DNA of 39,510 bases from Micromonospora chalcea (GTDB lineage Bacteria > Actinomycetota > Actinomycetes > Mycobacteriales > Micromonosporaceae): NCBI RefSeq assembly GCF_002926165.1, contig NZ_MAGP01000142.1, positions 1-39,510 on the forward strand, written 5' to 3'. A program made the translations under genes and the position numbers. Of this stretch, positions 32,908 through 39,510 are shown piece by piece; position 1 is the stretch's first letter; every line of letters begins with the position of its first letter. Under the pieces are notes generated by a model that did not search any database, was not told where the DNA came from, and worked only from the letters and a program-made list of their open reading frames with translations.

Positions 32908-35533
32908 CGCGTCCCGCCTCCGTGACCCGGTCGACCCAGTCGGCGAACGACCCGGCGCGCAGGCAGCTCGCCGGGGACACCTCCAGCCCGGCCATCTCCC
33001 GTACCCGCAGCGCAATCCGCAGCGCGGTCAGCGAGTGCCCGCCGAGCGCGACGAACGTGTCGTCGTCGTGCAGCGCGTCGACGCCGAGCGTGGCCCGCCA
33101 CGCCTCGCGCAGCCGGTCGGTGAGGGCGCCGTCGCCGGGTTCCGCAGCAGGCCCGGTGGGCCGGGGCGGTGGTGGTGGCAGCTCCAGCCGGGCGACCTTG
33201 CCGTTGGGCAGGCGGGGCAGCCGGTCGACCAGGACGATCTGGTCCGGGCGCATCGCGGGCGGCAGCGCCGAGGCCAGGTAGCCCTGGAGCAGCCCGGTGG
33301 TCAGCAGGTGGTCGGCGGGCTCGTCCCGGGGCGTCGCCGCGGGCGGCGGGTCCTGCGGCCGTACGGCGTAGACGTAGCTGACGTCGGCGTCCGCGCCGAC
33401 GTTCCAGTCGCCGATGTCGTTGACCTCGAACCCGGCCGCGCACAGCATCTCGCGCACCAGCGGGGTGGTCACGCTGCTGCGCTCGACCTCCAGGCAGACC
33501 TGGCGGATGCGGGGCCAGTGCTCGGGGCGCAGCCCGCGCAGCACGCTCAGCTCGGCGCCCTCGGTGTTGATCTTCAGCAGGTCGACGCGGTCCAGCCCGA
33601 AGCGGTCCAGCAGGTCCGACAGCGTCACCGTCGGCACCACGTGCGCCACCGGGGCGAGGCGGCGGCGGGCGTCCGCGAGTAGCGCCGCCTGTTCGGTCTC
33701 GTCGGCGTCGCCGCCACCGTTGCGGTAGTGCGACCGGACCAGGTCGGAGGCGACGCCGGCCCGGTCGGCGCCGAGGCCGGACAGGTAGCTCAGCTCGGGG
33801 AACGAGGTCAGCTCGGCGGTGCCCGCCGCGTCGGTCACGGCGGCCTCGACGACCGACGCCGACCCGGCGTAGAGGCCGAGGTTGGCGCGCAGGTACGGCA
33901 GGGTGTCCGGGTTCGGTTCGACCGCCACCAGTCGCACGTCGCGCGCCTGCCGGGACGCCCAGAGCGAGAACAGCCCGATGTTGGCGCCGACGTCGACGAC
34001 CACGGCGCCGTCGCCGACGCGGACGCCGAAGCGGGCGTACTCGGCCTGGTCGAAGATCTGCCGGTAGAGGAAGACCGCCTCGTCCGGCGACGCCGCGGTG
34101 ACCGCCATGCCGTTCGGCAGCGGGAAGCGCGGCAGCCCGCCGACCGCCGGGGCCTGCCGGGGCTGCGGCACCACGTACCCGACCAGGCGGGGGCCGTCGT
34201 CGGTGTCCGGGACCGTCACCACCACCGCGTCGTGCACGGCGGGATGCTCGCGCAGCACGGCGGCCACCTCGCCCGGCTCCACCCGGACCCCCCGGATCTT
34301 GACCTGGTCGTCGGCCCGGCCGCGGAACTCCAGGAAGCCCTGCGGCGCGATCCGCACCAGGTCGCCGGTGCGGTAGAGCCGCGCGCCCGGCCGCGCCGGG
34401 TCGGCGCGGAAACGTTCCGCCGTCCGCTCGTCGTCGCGCAGGTAGCCCAGCCCGACCGCGACCCCGCCGATCCACAGCTCGCCGGTCCCGCCCTCGGGCA
34501 CCGGGCGCAGATCGTCGTCGAGCACGTGGGCGGTGACGCCGTCGATGATCCGGCCGATCGGGGCGATGCTGCCCGCGTACGGCTCGGCGCAGTCCCAGTA
34601 GGACACGTTGATCGACGTCTCGCTCGGGCCGTACCCGTTGAACAGCCCGCACGGCAGCACCTCGCGCAACCGCCGGACCAGCCGCATGTCCAGCGCCTCG
34701 CCGCCGCACAGCACCCGCCGCAGCGTGAGGCAGCCGGCGAACTCCGGCTCGTCGAGCACGTGCCGCAACATGGTCGGTACGAAGTGCGCGGTGGTGACCG
34801 CCTCCCGCTGGATCAGCCGGACCAACCCGAGGCTGTCGAACTGCAGGCCCGGCCCGGCGACGACCACGGCGCCGCCCGCGATCAGCGGGGAGAGGATCTC
34901 GTGCACCGACGCGTCGAATCCGATCGACGCCTTGTGCAGCACCCGGTCGTCGGCGCCGAAGCCGAACCACTCGTGACCCCAGGCCAGCCGGTTGACCAGC
35001 CCGGCGTGGTGCAGCACCACGCCCTTCGGCCGGCCGGTGGAGCCGGAGGTGAACAGCACCAGCGCGGCGTGCTCACCCGGCGGCAGCCAGCCGGTGCGAT
35101 CGGTCAGGTCGGCCGTCGACCCGGCCCGCGCGGTACGCACGTCCCGCCACCCGGTCGACGCGGGCGCGGCGACGGCGGGCGGACGGTCGGCGTACAGGAC
35201 GAGCCGGGGCGCGGCCGCCGCGAGCATCTGCTCGGCCCGGCCGGAGGGCAGCTCGGGGTCGATCGGCACCGCCACCGCGCCCACCGCGAGCGTCGCCAGC
35301 AGCGACGTCACATAGTCGGCGGACCGGTGCAGGTAGAGACCCACCAGGTCACCCGGCCGCACGCGGGCGCGGCGCAGCAGCTCGGCCGTCGCGCCGGCCC
35401 GCTCCCACAGCGCGGTGTAGCTCAGCTCGCCGTCCGGGCCGACGATCGCGGGCCGGTCGCCGCCGGCGCCGGCGGGCCGGTGCACCAGGTCGATCAGGTA
35501 GCGCGGGCCGGTCAGGTGGCTCGGGCCGGTCAC
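32888..35533 (-). CDS. NRPS A-[FkbM methyltransferase]-T (interrupted adenylation domain)
   Basis: An 881-residue NRPS with no condensation domain. The adenylation core spans about 10-430 (FTSGSTGRPKG near 160, then NGYGPSETS and QVKIRG near 400). Its pocket residues read D-A-H-H-L-G-G-I-N-K, which I cannot assign. Between motifs A8 and A10 an FkbM-family methyltransferase is inserted (about 470-720), with VVDVGANIGLFS near 510 and DLLKINTEGAEL near 653. Motif A10 (LPNGKVAR, Lys about 779) follows, and then a carrier with LGGHSL (Ser about 832). FkbM domains are usually O-methyltransferases, so side-chain O-methylation of the bound amino acid is likely, as in the interrupted domain of kutzneride KtzH. 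The GTG start at 35533 overlaps the methyltransferase stop (GTGA). Confidence 0.9.
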   Translation of the reverse strand: MTGPSHLTGPRYLIDLVHRPAGAGGDRPAIVGPDGELSYTALWERAGATAELLRRARVRPGDLVGLYLHRSADYVTSLLATLAVGAVAVPIDPELPSGRAEQMLAAAAPRLVLYADRPPAVAAPASTGWRDVRTARAGSTADLTDRTGWLPPGEHAALVLFTSGSTGRPKGVVLHHAGLVNRLAWGHEWFGFGADDRVLHKASIGFDASVHEILSPLIAGGAVVVAGPGLQFDSLGLVRLIQREAVTTAHFVPTMLRHVLDEPEFAGCLTLRRVLCGGEALDMRLVRRLREVLPCGLFNGYGPSETSINVSYWDCAEPYAGSIAPIGRIIDGVTAHVLDDDLRPVPEGGTGELWIGGVAVGLGYLRDDERTAERFRADPARPGARLYRTGDLVRIAPQGFLEFRGRADDQVKIRGVRVEPGEVAAVLREHPAVHDAVVVTVPDTDDGPRLVGYVVPQPRQAPAVGGLPRFPLPNGMAVTAASPDEAVFLYRQIFDQAEYARFGVRVGDGAVVVDVGANIGLFSLWASRQARDVRLVAVEPNPDTLPYLRANLGLYAGSASVVEAAVTDAAGTAELTSFPELSYLSGLGADRAGVASDLVRSHYRNGGGDADETEQAALLADARRRLAPVAHVVPTVTLSDLLDRFGLDRVDLLKINTEGAELSVLRGLRPEHWPRIRQVCLEVERSSVTTPLVREMLCAAGFEVNDIGDWNVGADADVSYVYAVRPQDPPPAATPRDEPADHLLTTGLLQGYLASALPPAMRPDQIVLVDRLPRLPNGKVARLELPPPPPRPTGPAAEPGDGALTDRLREAWRATLGVDALHDDDTFVALGGHSLTALRIALRVREMAGLEVSPASCLRAGSFADWVDRVTEAGRDVSPVR

Positions 35534-36543
35534 GGCGCTACCTGCGTCCTCGTCGCGACCGCGACGATCGCCATCCGAGGCACCTCGGCCACGAACTGCC
35601 CGTCGGCCCGGTAGACCAGCGGACGGGCCGGCACGTCGTCGCGGCCGATCCCGGCCAGGTAGCGGGTGTGGTCGAAGTGGCGGGTCAGCAGCTGCCACAC
35701 CTCGTCGTCGGTGAGCGTAGCGAAGTAGTCGCGCACGCCGTACATGTCGCCGACGTAGTCGCGCATGCCCGCGGACGCGGACTCGGCGCTGTCGGCGCGC
35801 ACGATCAGCGGGTCGTACAGGTCGAGGACGCGTACCGGCAGCCCGGCCGCGGTGAACAGGCCGGTCAGCTCGGCGCGGCTGAAGTGCCGGTAGTCGTGGC
35901 CGCCGGCGGCGTGCGGGTGCACCACTTCGCCGAAGAACCCGGCCATCGGGCTGGACTCGTCGAAGTCGTGCAGCACGATCCGGCCGCCGGGTCGGACCAC
36001 CCGGGCCGCCTCCGCGACCGCCTGCGGCCGCCGGGCCGCCGGGATGTGGTGCGTGCCGTACGCCAGCAGCACCGCGTCCACGCCGGCGTCGCGCAGGAAC
36101 AGGAAGTGCGCGGCCTGGCGGACGGCGGGCAGGCCGTGGGCGAGCGCCTTGTCGACCATGTGGCCGGACAGGTCGCCGGTGATGAATGCGAGTTTGGACT
36201 CGAAGCAGGCCGACTGGCTGCCCGCGGCGCGGGCCACCGTGCCGTCGCCGCCGAGTACGTCGAGGATCAGCGTGACCGGAGCGGCTGCGTCCGGCGTGGC
36301 GAGGTCCAGCAGCCGCCGCATACCGGTCCAGCGGACGAGCGTGTCCCGCTGAGCCCGGCGATAGGAATCGCCCCGGCCGGTGGAGTCGGTGTCGAACTCG
36401 CTGACCGTGCCGGCCAGTTCCGCGAGGGCCGCGTCCGCGCCGGGACGGCCGAAGTCGAGCAGCTCGCGCAGTTGCGGGTGGAGGGTCGCCACGGTGTGCA
36501 GGTAATCGCGTAGGACCAGGGACGGAAGGTACGGCCGGCTCAT
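35530..36543 (-). CDS. SAM-dependent methyltransferase, first gene of the assembly-line operon
   Basis: A 337-residue class I methyltransferase. The SAM-binding motif I reads LILDVLGGDGTVARAA (about residues 92-107), with later motifs VLLAYGTHHIPAARR and VVRPGGRIVLHDFDE. The first 90 residues are helical, as in small-molecule O- or C-methyltransferases that dimerise. Its substrate could be a free amino acid precursor or the finished peptide. The ATG at 36543 has GAGG about six bases upstream. A 161-base gap to the type II thioesterase gene probably holds the operon promoter. It is translationally coupled to the interrupted A domain protein, so two methylations may occur on the same building block. 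Confidence 0.82.
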   Translation of the reverse strand: MSRPYLPSLVLRDYLHTVATLHPQLRELLDFGRPGADAALAELAGTVSEFDTDSTGRGDSYRRAQRDTLVRWTGMRRLLDLATPDAAAPVTLILDVLGGDGTVARAAGSQSACFESKLAFITGDLSGHMVDKALAHGLPAVRQAAHFLFLRDAGVDAVLLAYGTHHIPAARRPQAVAEAARVVRPGGRIVLHDFDESSPMAGFFGEVVHPHAAGGHDYRHFSRAELTGLFTAAGLPVRVLDLYDPLIVRADSAESASAGMRDYVGDMYGVRDYFATLTDDEVWQLLTRHFDHTRYLAGIGRDDVPARPLVYRADGQFVAEVPRMAIVAVATRTQVAP

Positions 36544-36562
36544 GAACACCTCGGCGCACGCG

Positions 36563-36591
36563 ACAGTATGCCGCCTCGTCAGCGACGTCCC
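36563..36591 (-). promoter_or_regulatory. Candidate promoter of the assembly-line operon
   Basis: On the minus strand GGGACG (36591-36586) and TACTGT (36568-36563) are 17 bases apart and resemble a weak actinobacterial housekeeping promoter. Transcription would begin around 36556, just upstream of the Shine-Dalgarno and the ATG at 36543. The 36544-36704 gap is less GC-rich than the coding sequence around it and contains no gene. Confidence 0.38.
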
Positions 36592-36704
36592 TTCGGCGAA
36601 CGGATGGCGAACTTTAACACCGCTTCTCGGCCACTCACCAGGTCGAATACCGGACATTGTGGAAGGTCCGGCGCGGGTACGAGTCCTTACCTGCTCTTTG
36701 TCGC

Positions 36705-37469
36705 TTATTCCGCCACAGGGGTGTGACTGACGACGATGTGTCGCATTAGGTCGATGATTTCCGGCAGATGGTCGGTAAGGAAGAAATGCCCGCCGGGAAA
36801 CACGTGCCATCGCGGCTCGGTGACACATTCCCGGGCCCACCCCGCGGCCCGTTCCGGGTCCACGTGCTCGTCCCCGTCGCCGAGCAGCACGTGCACCGGC
36901 ACCTCCAGCGGCGGCCCCTGGCGATAGGCGTACCGCTCGGACAGCGCGAAGTCGGCCCGCACCCCGGGCAGGATCAGCTCCATCAGGTCGCGGTCGGCCA
37001 GCAGCGCAGCCGGCGTGGCCCCGAAGTCGCGCAGCGCGTCGATGAGACCGGCGTCGTCCAGGTCGTGGACGCGCCGCCGTACCAGCCGGGTCCTCGGCGC
37101 CTCCGCGCCGCCGACCAGCAACGCCAGCGGTGCGGGCGCGCCCCGGCGGCGCAGCTCCCGGGTCACCTCGAACGCCACCAGCGCCCCCAGGCTGTGGCCG
37201 AACAGCAGGAACGGCCCGGACGCCCGCTCGGCGACGGCCGTCGCCAGCGCGTCCACCAGTTCCGCGAGGTCGTCCACCGGTGGCTCGTGCAGCCGGACGC
37301 CCCGGCCCGGCATCAGCGCGACCTGCACCGACAGCTCCGGCGCGGCCAGTTCCCGCCACTGCGCAAAGGAGGCGGCGACGCCGCCGGCGTACGGGAAGAC
37401 GAACACCTGGGCGTCGCCGGTCGAGGATCCGGCCGGCCCGAACCAGCGGCTCGCAGTCACCTGGGACAT
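36705..37469 (-). CDS. Type II (editing) thioesterase
   Basis: A 254-residue alpha/beta hydrolase of the type II thioesterase family. FVFPYAGG (about 25-32) forms the oxyanion region, GHSLGA carries the nucleophile Ser (about 95), LLGDGDEHV holds the acidic residue, and GGHFF near the C-terminus has the catalytic His. Such enzymes hydrolyse wrong or stalled acyl groups from carrier domains. I chose the ATG at 37469 over the ATG at 37481 because a TATGCT box ends seven bases before 37469 and overlaps the earlier ATG. Unlike the TE domain of the terminal NRPS, this one has the ordinary Ser. It ends with TAA, rare in this DNA, 161 bases before the next gene. Confidence 0.92.
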   Translation of the reverse strand: MSQVTASRWFGPAGSSTGDAQVFVFPYAGGVAASFAQWRELAAPELSVQVALMPGRGVRLHEPPVDDLAELVDALATAVAERASGPFLLFGHSLGALVAFEVTRELRRRGAPAPLALLVGGAEAPRTRLVRRRVHDLDDAGLIDALRDFGATPAALLADRDLMELILPGVRADFALSERYAYRQGPPLEVPVHVLLGDGDEHVDPERAAGWARECVTEPRWHVFPGGHFFLTDHLPEIIDLMRHIVVSHTPVAE

Positions 37470-37476
37470 GGCCAGG

Positions 37477-37482
37477 AGCATA
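37477..37482 (-). promoter_or_regulatory. Candidate -10 box of the type II thioesterase
   Basis: TATGCT, read on the minus strand, lies seven bases before the ATG at 37469 and there is no Shine-Dalgarno, so a leaderless transcript is likely. No clear -35 lies 17-18 bases upstream. Confidence 0.4.
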
Positions 37483-37538
37483 GGGCGCACGGCGCGGCGG
37501 ACCGCCGCGCGGACGCCGGTCCGGCACGCCCGCGCCGG

Positions 37539-37558
37539 GCACCGGCCGGTGCTACGGT
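37539..37558 (+). promoter_or_regulatory. Palindrome plus candidate -10 box of the ABC-F gene
   Basis: GCACCGGCCGGTGC (37539-37552) is a perfect 14-base palindrome that directly abuts TACGGT (37553-37558), a TANNNT -10 box. If TACGGT is used, transcription would start near 37565, 40 bases before the upstream ORF. The palindrome would then occupy the promoter spacer, a typical repressor position. GC-rich palindromes of this length are expected by chance several times in such DNA, so only the position gives it weight. Confidence 0.35.
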
Positions 37559-37604
37559 GGACCGGAGTGATCCAGTGGCGATCAGGCAGGCAGGGAGACC
37601 AGAC

Positions 37605-37634
37605 ATGGCGGGTGACGACGACATCTCCGGGTGA
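37605..37634 (+). CDS. Nine-codon upstream ORF in the ABC-F leader
   Basis: ATG GCG GGT GAC GAC GAC ATC ... TGA encodes MAGDDDISG. GGGAG lies eight bases before the ATG, a better Shine-Dalgarno than that of the ABC-F gene itself. Short leader peptides upstream of ABC-F and other ribosome-protection genes commonly sense ribosome-stalling antibiotics. Whether this one is translated is unknown. Confidence 0.4.
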   Translation: MAGDDDISG

Positions 37635-37642
37635 GACCGGAC

Positions 37643-37648
37643 ATGTGA
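37643..37648 (+). other. Start-stop pair (ATGTGA) in the ABC-F leader
   Basis: An ATG is followed directly by TGA eight bases after the nine-codon upstream ORF, with GGTGAG about five bases before it. Minimal start-stop ORFs can hold a ribosome on the leader. Chance occurrence is quite possible. Confidence 0.25.
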
Positions 37649-37649
37649 C

Positions 37650-37674
37650 CGACCACAGGCAGGCGCCGTGGTCG
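37650..37674 (+). promoter_or_regulatory. Leader hairpin 1 of the ABC-F gene
   Basis: CGACCAC (37650-37656) pairs perfectly with GTGGTCG (37668-37674) across an 11-base loop. It begins two bases after the start-stop pair, so a ribosome paused there would block its 5' arm. This suits an attenuation switch together with the second hairpin. Confidence 0.4.
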
Positions 37675-37705
37675 CGTCGTCGTACCCCGAGACCGTGTCC
37701 CCCGC

Positions 37706-37726
37706 CGGGCGGCTGAGGTCCGCCCG
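37706..37726 (+). terminator. Leader hairpin 2 of the ABC-F gene, attenuator candidate
   Basis: CGGGCGG (37706-37712) pairs perfectly with CCGCCCG (37720-37726) across the loop CTGAGGT. It is followed by CCCTCATCTTC, with only a partial pyrimidine tract and no clean U run. It ends 26 bases before the ABC-F start. In high-GC actinomycetes such hairpins can terminate transcription without a strong U tract, so a conditional terminator is plausible. Confidence 0.42.
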
Positions 37727-37752
37727 CCCTCATCTTCGAGGTCGTCTTCCTG

Positions 37753-39390
37753 ATGTCCGATTCCTTCGTCGTCTGCTCGAACCTGACCTTCTCCTGGCCG
37801 GACGACACTCCGGTCTTCCAGAACCTCTCCTTCACCCTCGGCGCGGGCCGGACCGGCCTGGTCGCGCCGAACGGCGCCGGCAAGAGCACGCTGCTCAAGC
37901 TGATCGCCGGTGAGCTGCGGCCCGCCGCCGGGTCGGTCACGGTGCACGGTGTGCCGGGCTACCTCCCGCAGAGCCTGCCGCTGTCCGGCGACCTGACCGT
38001 GGCGCAGGTGCTGGAGATCGCCCCGCTGATCGCGGCGCTGCACGCCATCGAGTCCGGCGACGCCGACGAGCGGCACTTCACCACCATCGGCAACGACTGG
38101 GACATCGAGGAGCGCACCCGCGCCCAGCTGGACCGGCTCGGCCTCGGCGACCTCGCGCTCGACCGGCGGCTGGACACCCTCAGCGGCGGGCAGGTCGTCT
38201 CGCTCGGCCTGGCGGCGCAACTGCTCAAACAGCCCGACGTGCTGCTGCTCGACGAGCCCACTAACAACCTCGACCTCGACGCCCGGCACCGGCTCTACGA
38301 CGTGCTGGAGCAGTGGACCGGCTGCCTGCTGCTGGTCAGTCACGACCGGGCGCTGCTGGACCGGATGGACCGCATCGCCGAGCTGGACCGCGGCGAGGTG
38401 CGGTTCCACGGCGGGAACTTCACCGCGTACGAGGAGGCGGCGCGCGCCGCGCGGGAGGTGGCGGAGAAGAACATCCGCAACGCCGAGCAGGACCTCAAGC
38501 GGGAGAAGCGGGAGTTGCAGGAGGCCCGCGAGCGGGCGGCCCGCCGGGCCGGCAACGCCGCCCGCAACCTCAAGAACGCGGGGCTGCCGAGGATCGTCGC
38601 CGGCGGCATGAAGCGGGACGCGCAGGTGGCCGCCGGCAAGGCGAACGAGATGCACTCCGGGCGGGTGGACGACGCCCGGGCCCGGCTCGACGAGGCCGAG
38701 CGGGCGCTGCGCAACGAGCAGAGGATCTCGGTGGAGCTGCCCGCCACCGAGGTGCCGGCCGGCCGCACGCTGCTCACCGCCGAAGGAGCGCAGATCCGGT
38801 ACGGCGACCGGCAGCTGTTCGCCACAGGTGGCGTCGACCTGACGATCCGGGGACCGGAGCGGATCGCTCTGCTCGGCGGCAACGGCGCGGGCAAGTCCAC
38901 GCTGCTGCGCCTGATCAACGGCGACCTGGAACCCGAGCAGGGCCGGATCAGCCGGGCCGACGGCCGCATCGCGTACCTGTCGCAGCGCCTCGACCTGCTG
39001 GACTCCGACCGTACGGTGGCGGAGAACCTGGCCGCGTTCGCGCCGCAGGCCCCGGATGCGCAGCGGATGAACCTGCTGGCCCGCTTCCTGTTCCGCGGCG
39101 CGCGGGCGCACCTGCCGGCCGGGGTGCTCTCCGGCGGCGAGCGGCTGCGGGCGACGCTGGCCTGCGTCCTGGGCGCCGAGCCGGCCCCGCATCTCCTGCT
39201 GCTCGACGAGCCGACGAACAACCTCGACCTGCTCAGCGTCGCGCAGTTGGAGAGCGCGCTGAACGCGTACCGGGGGGCGCTGCTCGTGGTCAGCCACGAC
39301 GAGCGGTTCCTGGCCGCGATCGGGGTCGAGCGCTGGCTGCGGCTCGCCGACGGGCGCCTGACGCAGACCGGTCCCCCGGACGCCGCCTGA
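37753..39390 (+). CDS. ABC-F ATPase, likely ribosome-protection self-resistance
   Basis: A 545-residue soluble protein with two ABC domains and no membrane segments, the ABC-F plan. Domain 1 (about 5-240) has Walker A NGAGKSTLL, signature LSGGQ and Walker B VLLLDEPTNNLD. Domain 2 (about 335-540) has GGNGAGKSTLL, LSGGERLR and LLLLDEPTNNLD. A charged helical linker of about 90 residues (about 225-320, rich in Arg/Glu/Ala/Lys) joins them, in the place of the P-site-tRNA interaction motif. Antibiotic-resistance ABC-F proteins bind the E site and dislodge peptidyl-transferase-centre drugs. Sitting at the cluster edge, divergent from the thioesterase, with a structured leader, it may be the producer's protection gene. 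A housekeeping translation-factor ABC-F is the alternative. GAGG lies about 11 bases before the ATG. Confidence 0.9.
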   Translation: MSDSFVVCSNLTFSWPDDTPVFQNLSFTLGAGRTGLVAPNGAGKSTLLKLIAGELRPAAGSVTVHGVPGYLPQSLPLSGDLTVAQVLEIAPLIAALHAIESGDADERHFTTIGNDWDIEERTRAQLDRLGLGDLALDRRLDTLSGGQVVSLGLAAQLLKQPDVLLLDEPTNNLDLDARHRLYDVLEQWTGCLLLVSHDRALLDRMDRIAELDRGEVRFHGGNFTAYEEAARAAREVAEKNIRNAEQDLKREKRELQEARERAARRAGNAARNLKNAGLPRIVAGGMKRDAQVAAGKANEMHSGRVDDARARLDEAERALRNEQRISVELPATEVPAGRTLLTAEGAQIRYGDRQLFATGGVDLTIRGPERIALLGGNGAGKSTLLRLINGDLEPEQGRISRADGRIAYLSQRLDLLDSDRTVAENLAAFAPQAPDAQRMNLLARFLFRGARAHLPAGVLSGGERLRATLACVLGAEPAPHLLLLDEPTNNLDLLSVAQLESALNAYRGALLVVSHDERFLAAIGVERWLRLADGRLTQTGPPDAA

Positions 39391-39509
39391 CAGTGAGGAT
39401 GTAGGGGTGGGGTCACCCGGCCTGGTCTGACTCACCGCCTGACCGACGTTGCTGTCCTGGAGCGGATCCGTCGGCTTGGTCCGGGTGACCCCGTTCCTGC
39501 ACGTCACTG
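39391..39509 (+). terminator. Long imperfect hairpin after the ABC-F stop codon
   Basis: Directly after the TGA, CAGTGA (39391-39396) pairs with TCACTG (39504-39509). The pairing continues inward through 39400-39405/39496-39501, three G-U pairs, and a perfect 12-base arm GGGGTCACCCGG (39409-39420) with CCGGGTGACCCC (39481-39492). An inner CCGACG/CGTCGG (39443-39448/39469-39474) also pairs. I count about 23 Watson-Crick and four wobble pairs in the outer stem. The wobbles pair only in plus-strand RNA, which suggests a 3' UTR structure or terminator. A small inverted-repeat element is the alternative. The window ends at its edge. Confidence 0.5.
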
Positions 39510-39510
39510 G

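Larger units (their letters stand above)
37470..37752. other. Divergent control region between thioesterase and ABC-F genes
   Basis: A 283-base region with no full-length gene. It holds the candidate promoters of both genes, a 14-base palindrome, a 9-codon upstream ORF, a start-stop pair and two hairpins. The last three lie in the leader of the ABC-F gene. Confidence 0.7.

Noticed and set aside
37479..37481. ATG at 37481 as the type II thioesterase start
   Set aside because: It overlaps the TATGCT box and lacks a ribosome-binding site. The ATG at 37469 is correctly spaced for a leaderless start.
37668..37752. Alternative frame across the ABC-F leader as a longer ABC-F N-terminus
   Set aside because: The frame open there (37668-37913) is not the ABC-F frame, and ABC-F similarity starts cleanly at 37753.
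37582..39507. 641-codon open frame on the minus strand opposite the ABC-F gene
   Set aside because: Low-complexity translation with no motif. The plus strand has both full ABC domains.
1..39510. CRISPR arrays, tRNA or rRNA genes, transposase genes
   Set aside because: Read on both strands, no regularly spaced repeats, CCA-ended cloverleaf, rRNA signature or transposase motifs were recognised.

Overview
The window is very GC-rich DNA, with strong G/C preference at third codon positions, GTG starts, start codons overlapping stop codons, and TANNNT boxes 6-7 bases before several ATG codons. This points to an actinomycete. Micromonosporaceae is my best guess from codon use and protein flavour, but the sequence does not prove the genus.

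Layout. Positions 64-4036 look like chromosomal flank: a degenerate MreB-like protein, a DksA/TraR zinc-finger protein, a GNAT-like acyltransferase, an adenylate-kinase-like protein and a Bcr/CflA-type MFS exporter. From 4301 on the window is almost entirely one hybrid NRPS/PKS biosynthetic region. Unit 1 (minus strand, 8587 to 4301) holds a KAS III-like protein, a discrete ACP, a TPP enzyme alpha subunit and an E1beta-lipoyl-E2 fusion. It looks like a machine that moves a small acyl unit from a TPP/lipoyl relay onto an ACP. Unit 2 (plus strand, 8633-10948) is a single LanB-type glutamylation-domain protein. Unit 3 (minus strand, 36543 to 10916, ten genes, nearly all joined by 4-base ATGA/GTGA overlaps) is the assembly line: methyltransferase, A-[FkbM methyltransferase]-T, NAD(P) dehydrogenase, fold-type-II PLP-like enzyme, truncated C-A-T, AT-less KS, A-T-C-T, a second LanB-type protein, KS-AT-KR-ACP, and finally C-A-T-TE fused to an MFS transporter. 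A type II thioesterase lies upstream (37469 to 36705). A divergent ABC-F ATPase (37753-39390) with a structured, uORF-bearing leader is the likely self-protection gene.

How it may work together (inference). Unit 1 supplies an unusual acyl-ACP. The PLP enzyme and dehydrogenase may make a non-proteinogenic amino acid. Stand-alone A-T proteins load amino acids, one of which may be methylated on its A domain. The last module has a serine-type specificity code and a cysteine (not serine) thioesterase, and its transporter domain could export the product. The line has fewer complete condensation domains than loading modules, one KS has lost both its AT domain and a catalytic His, and one KR has lost its catalytic Tyr. 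Two paralogous 771-residue LanB-like proteins, whose relatives use aminoacyl-tRNA, are present without any RiPP precursor or cyclase. This is the most likely undescribed element: a thiotemplate pathway that recruits tRNA-dependent LanB chemistry.

No tRNA, rRNA, CRISPR array, transposase gene or pathway-specific regulator gene was seen. The last 120 bases form a long imperfect hairpin immediately after the ABC-F stop codon.
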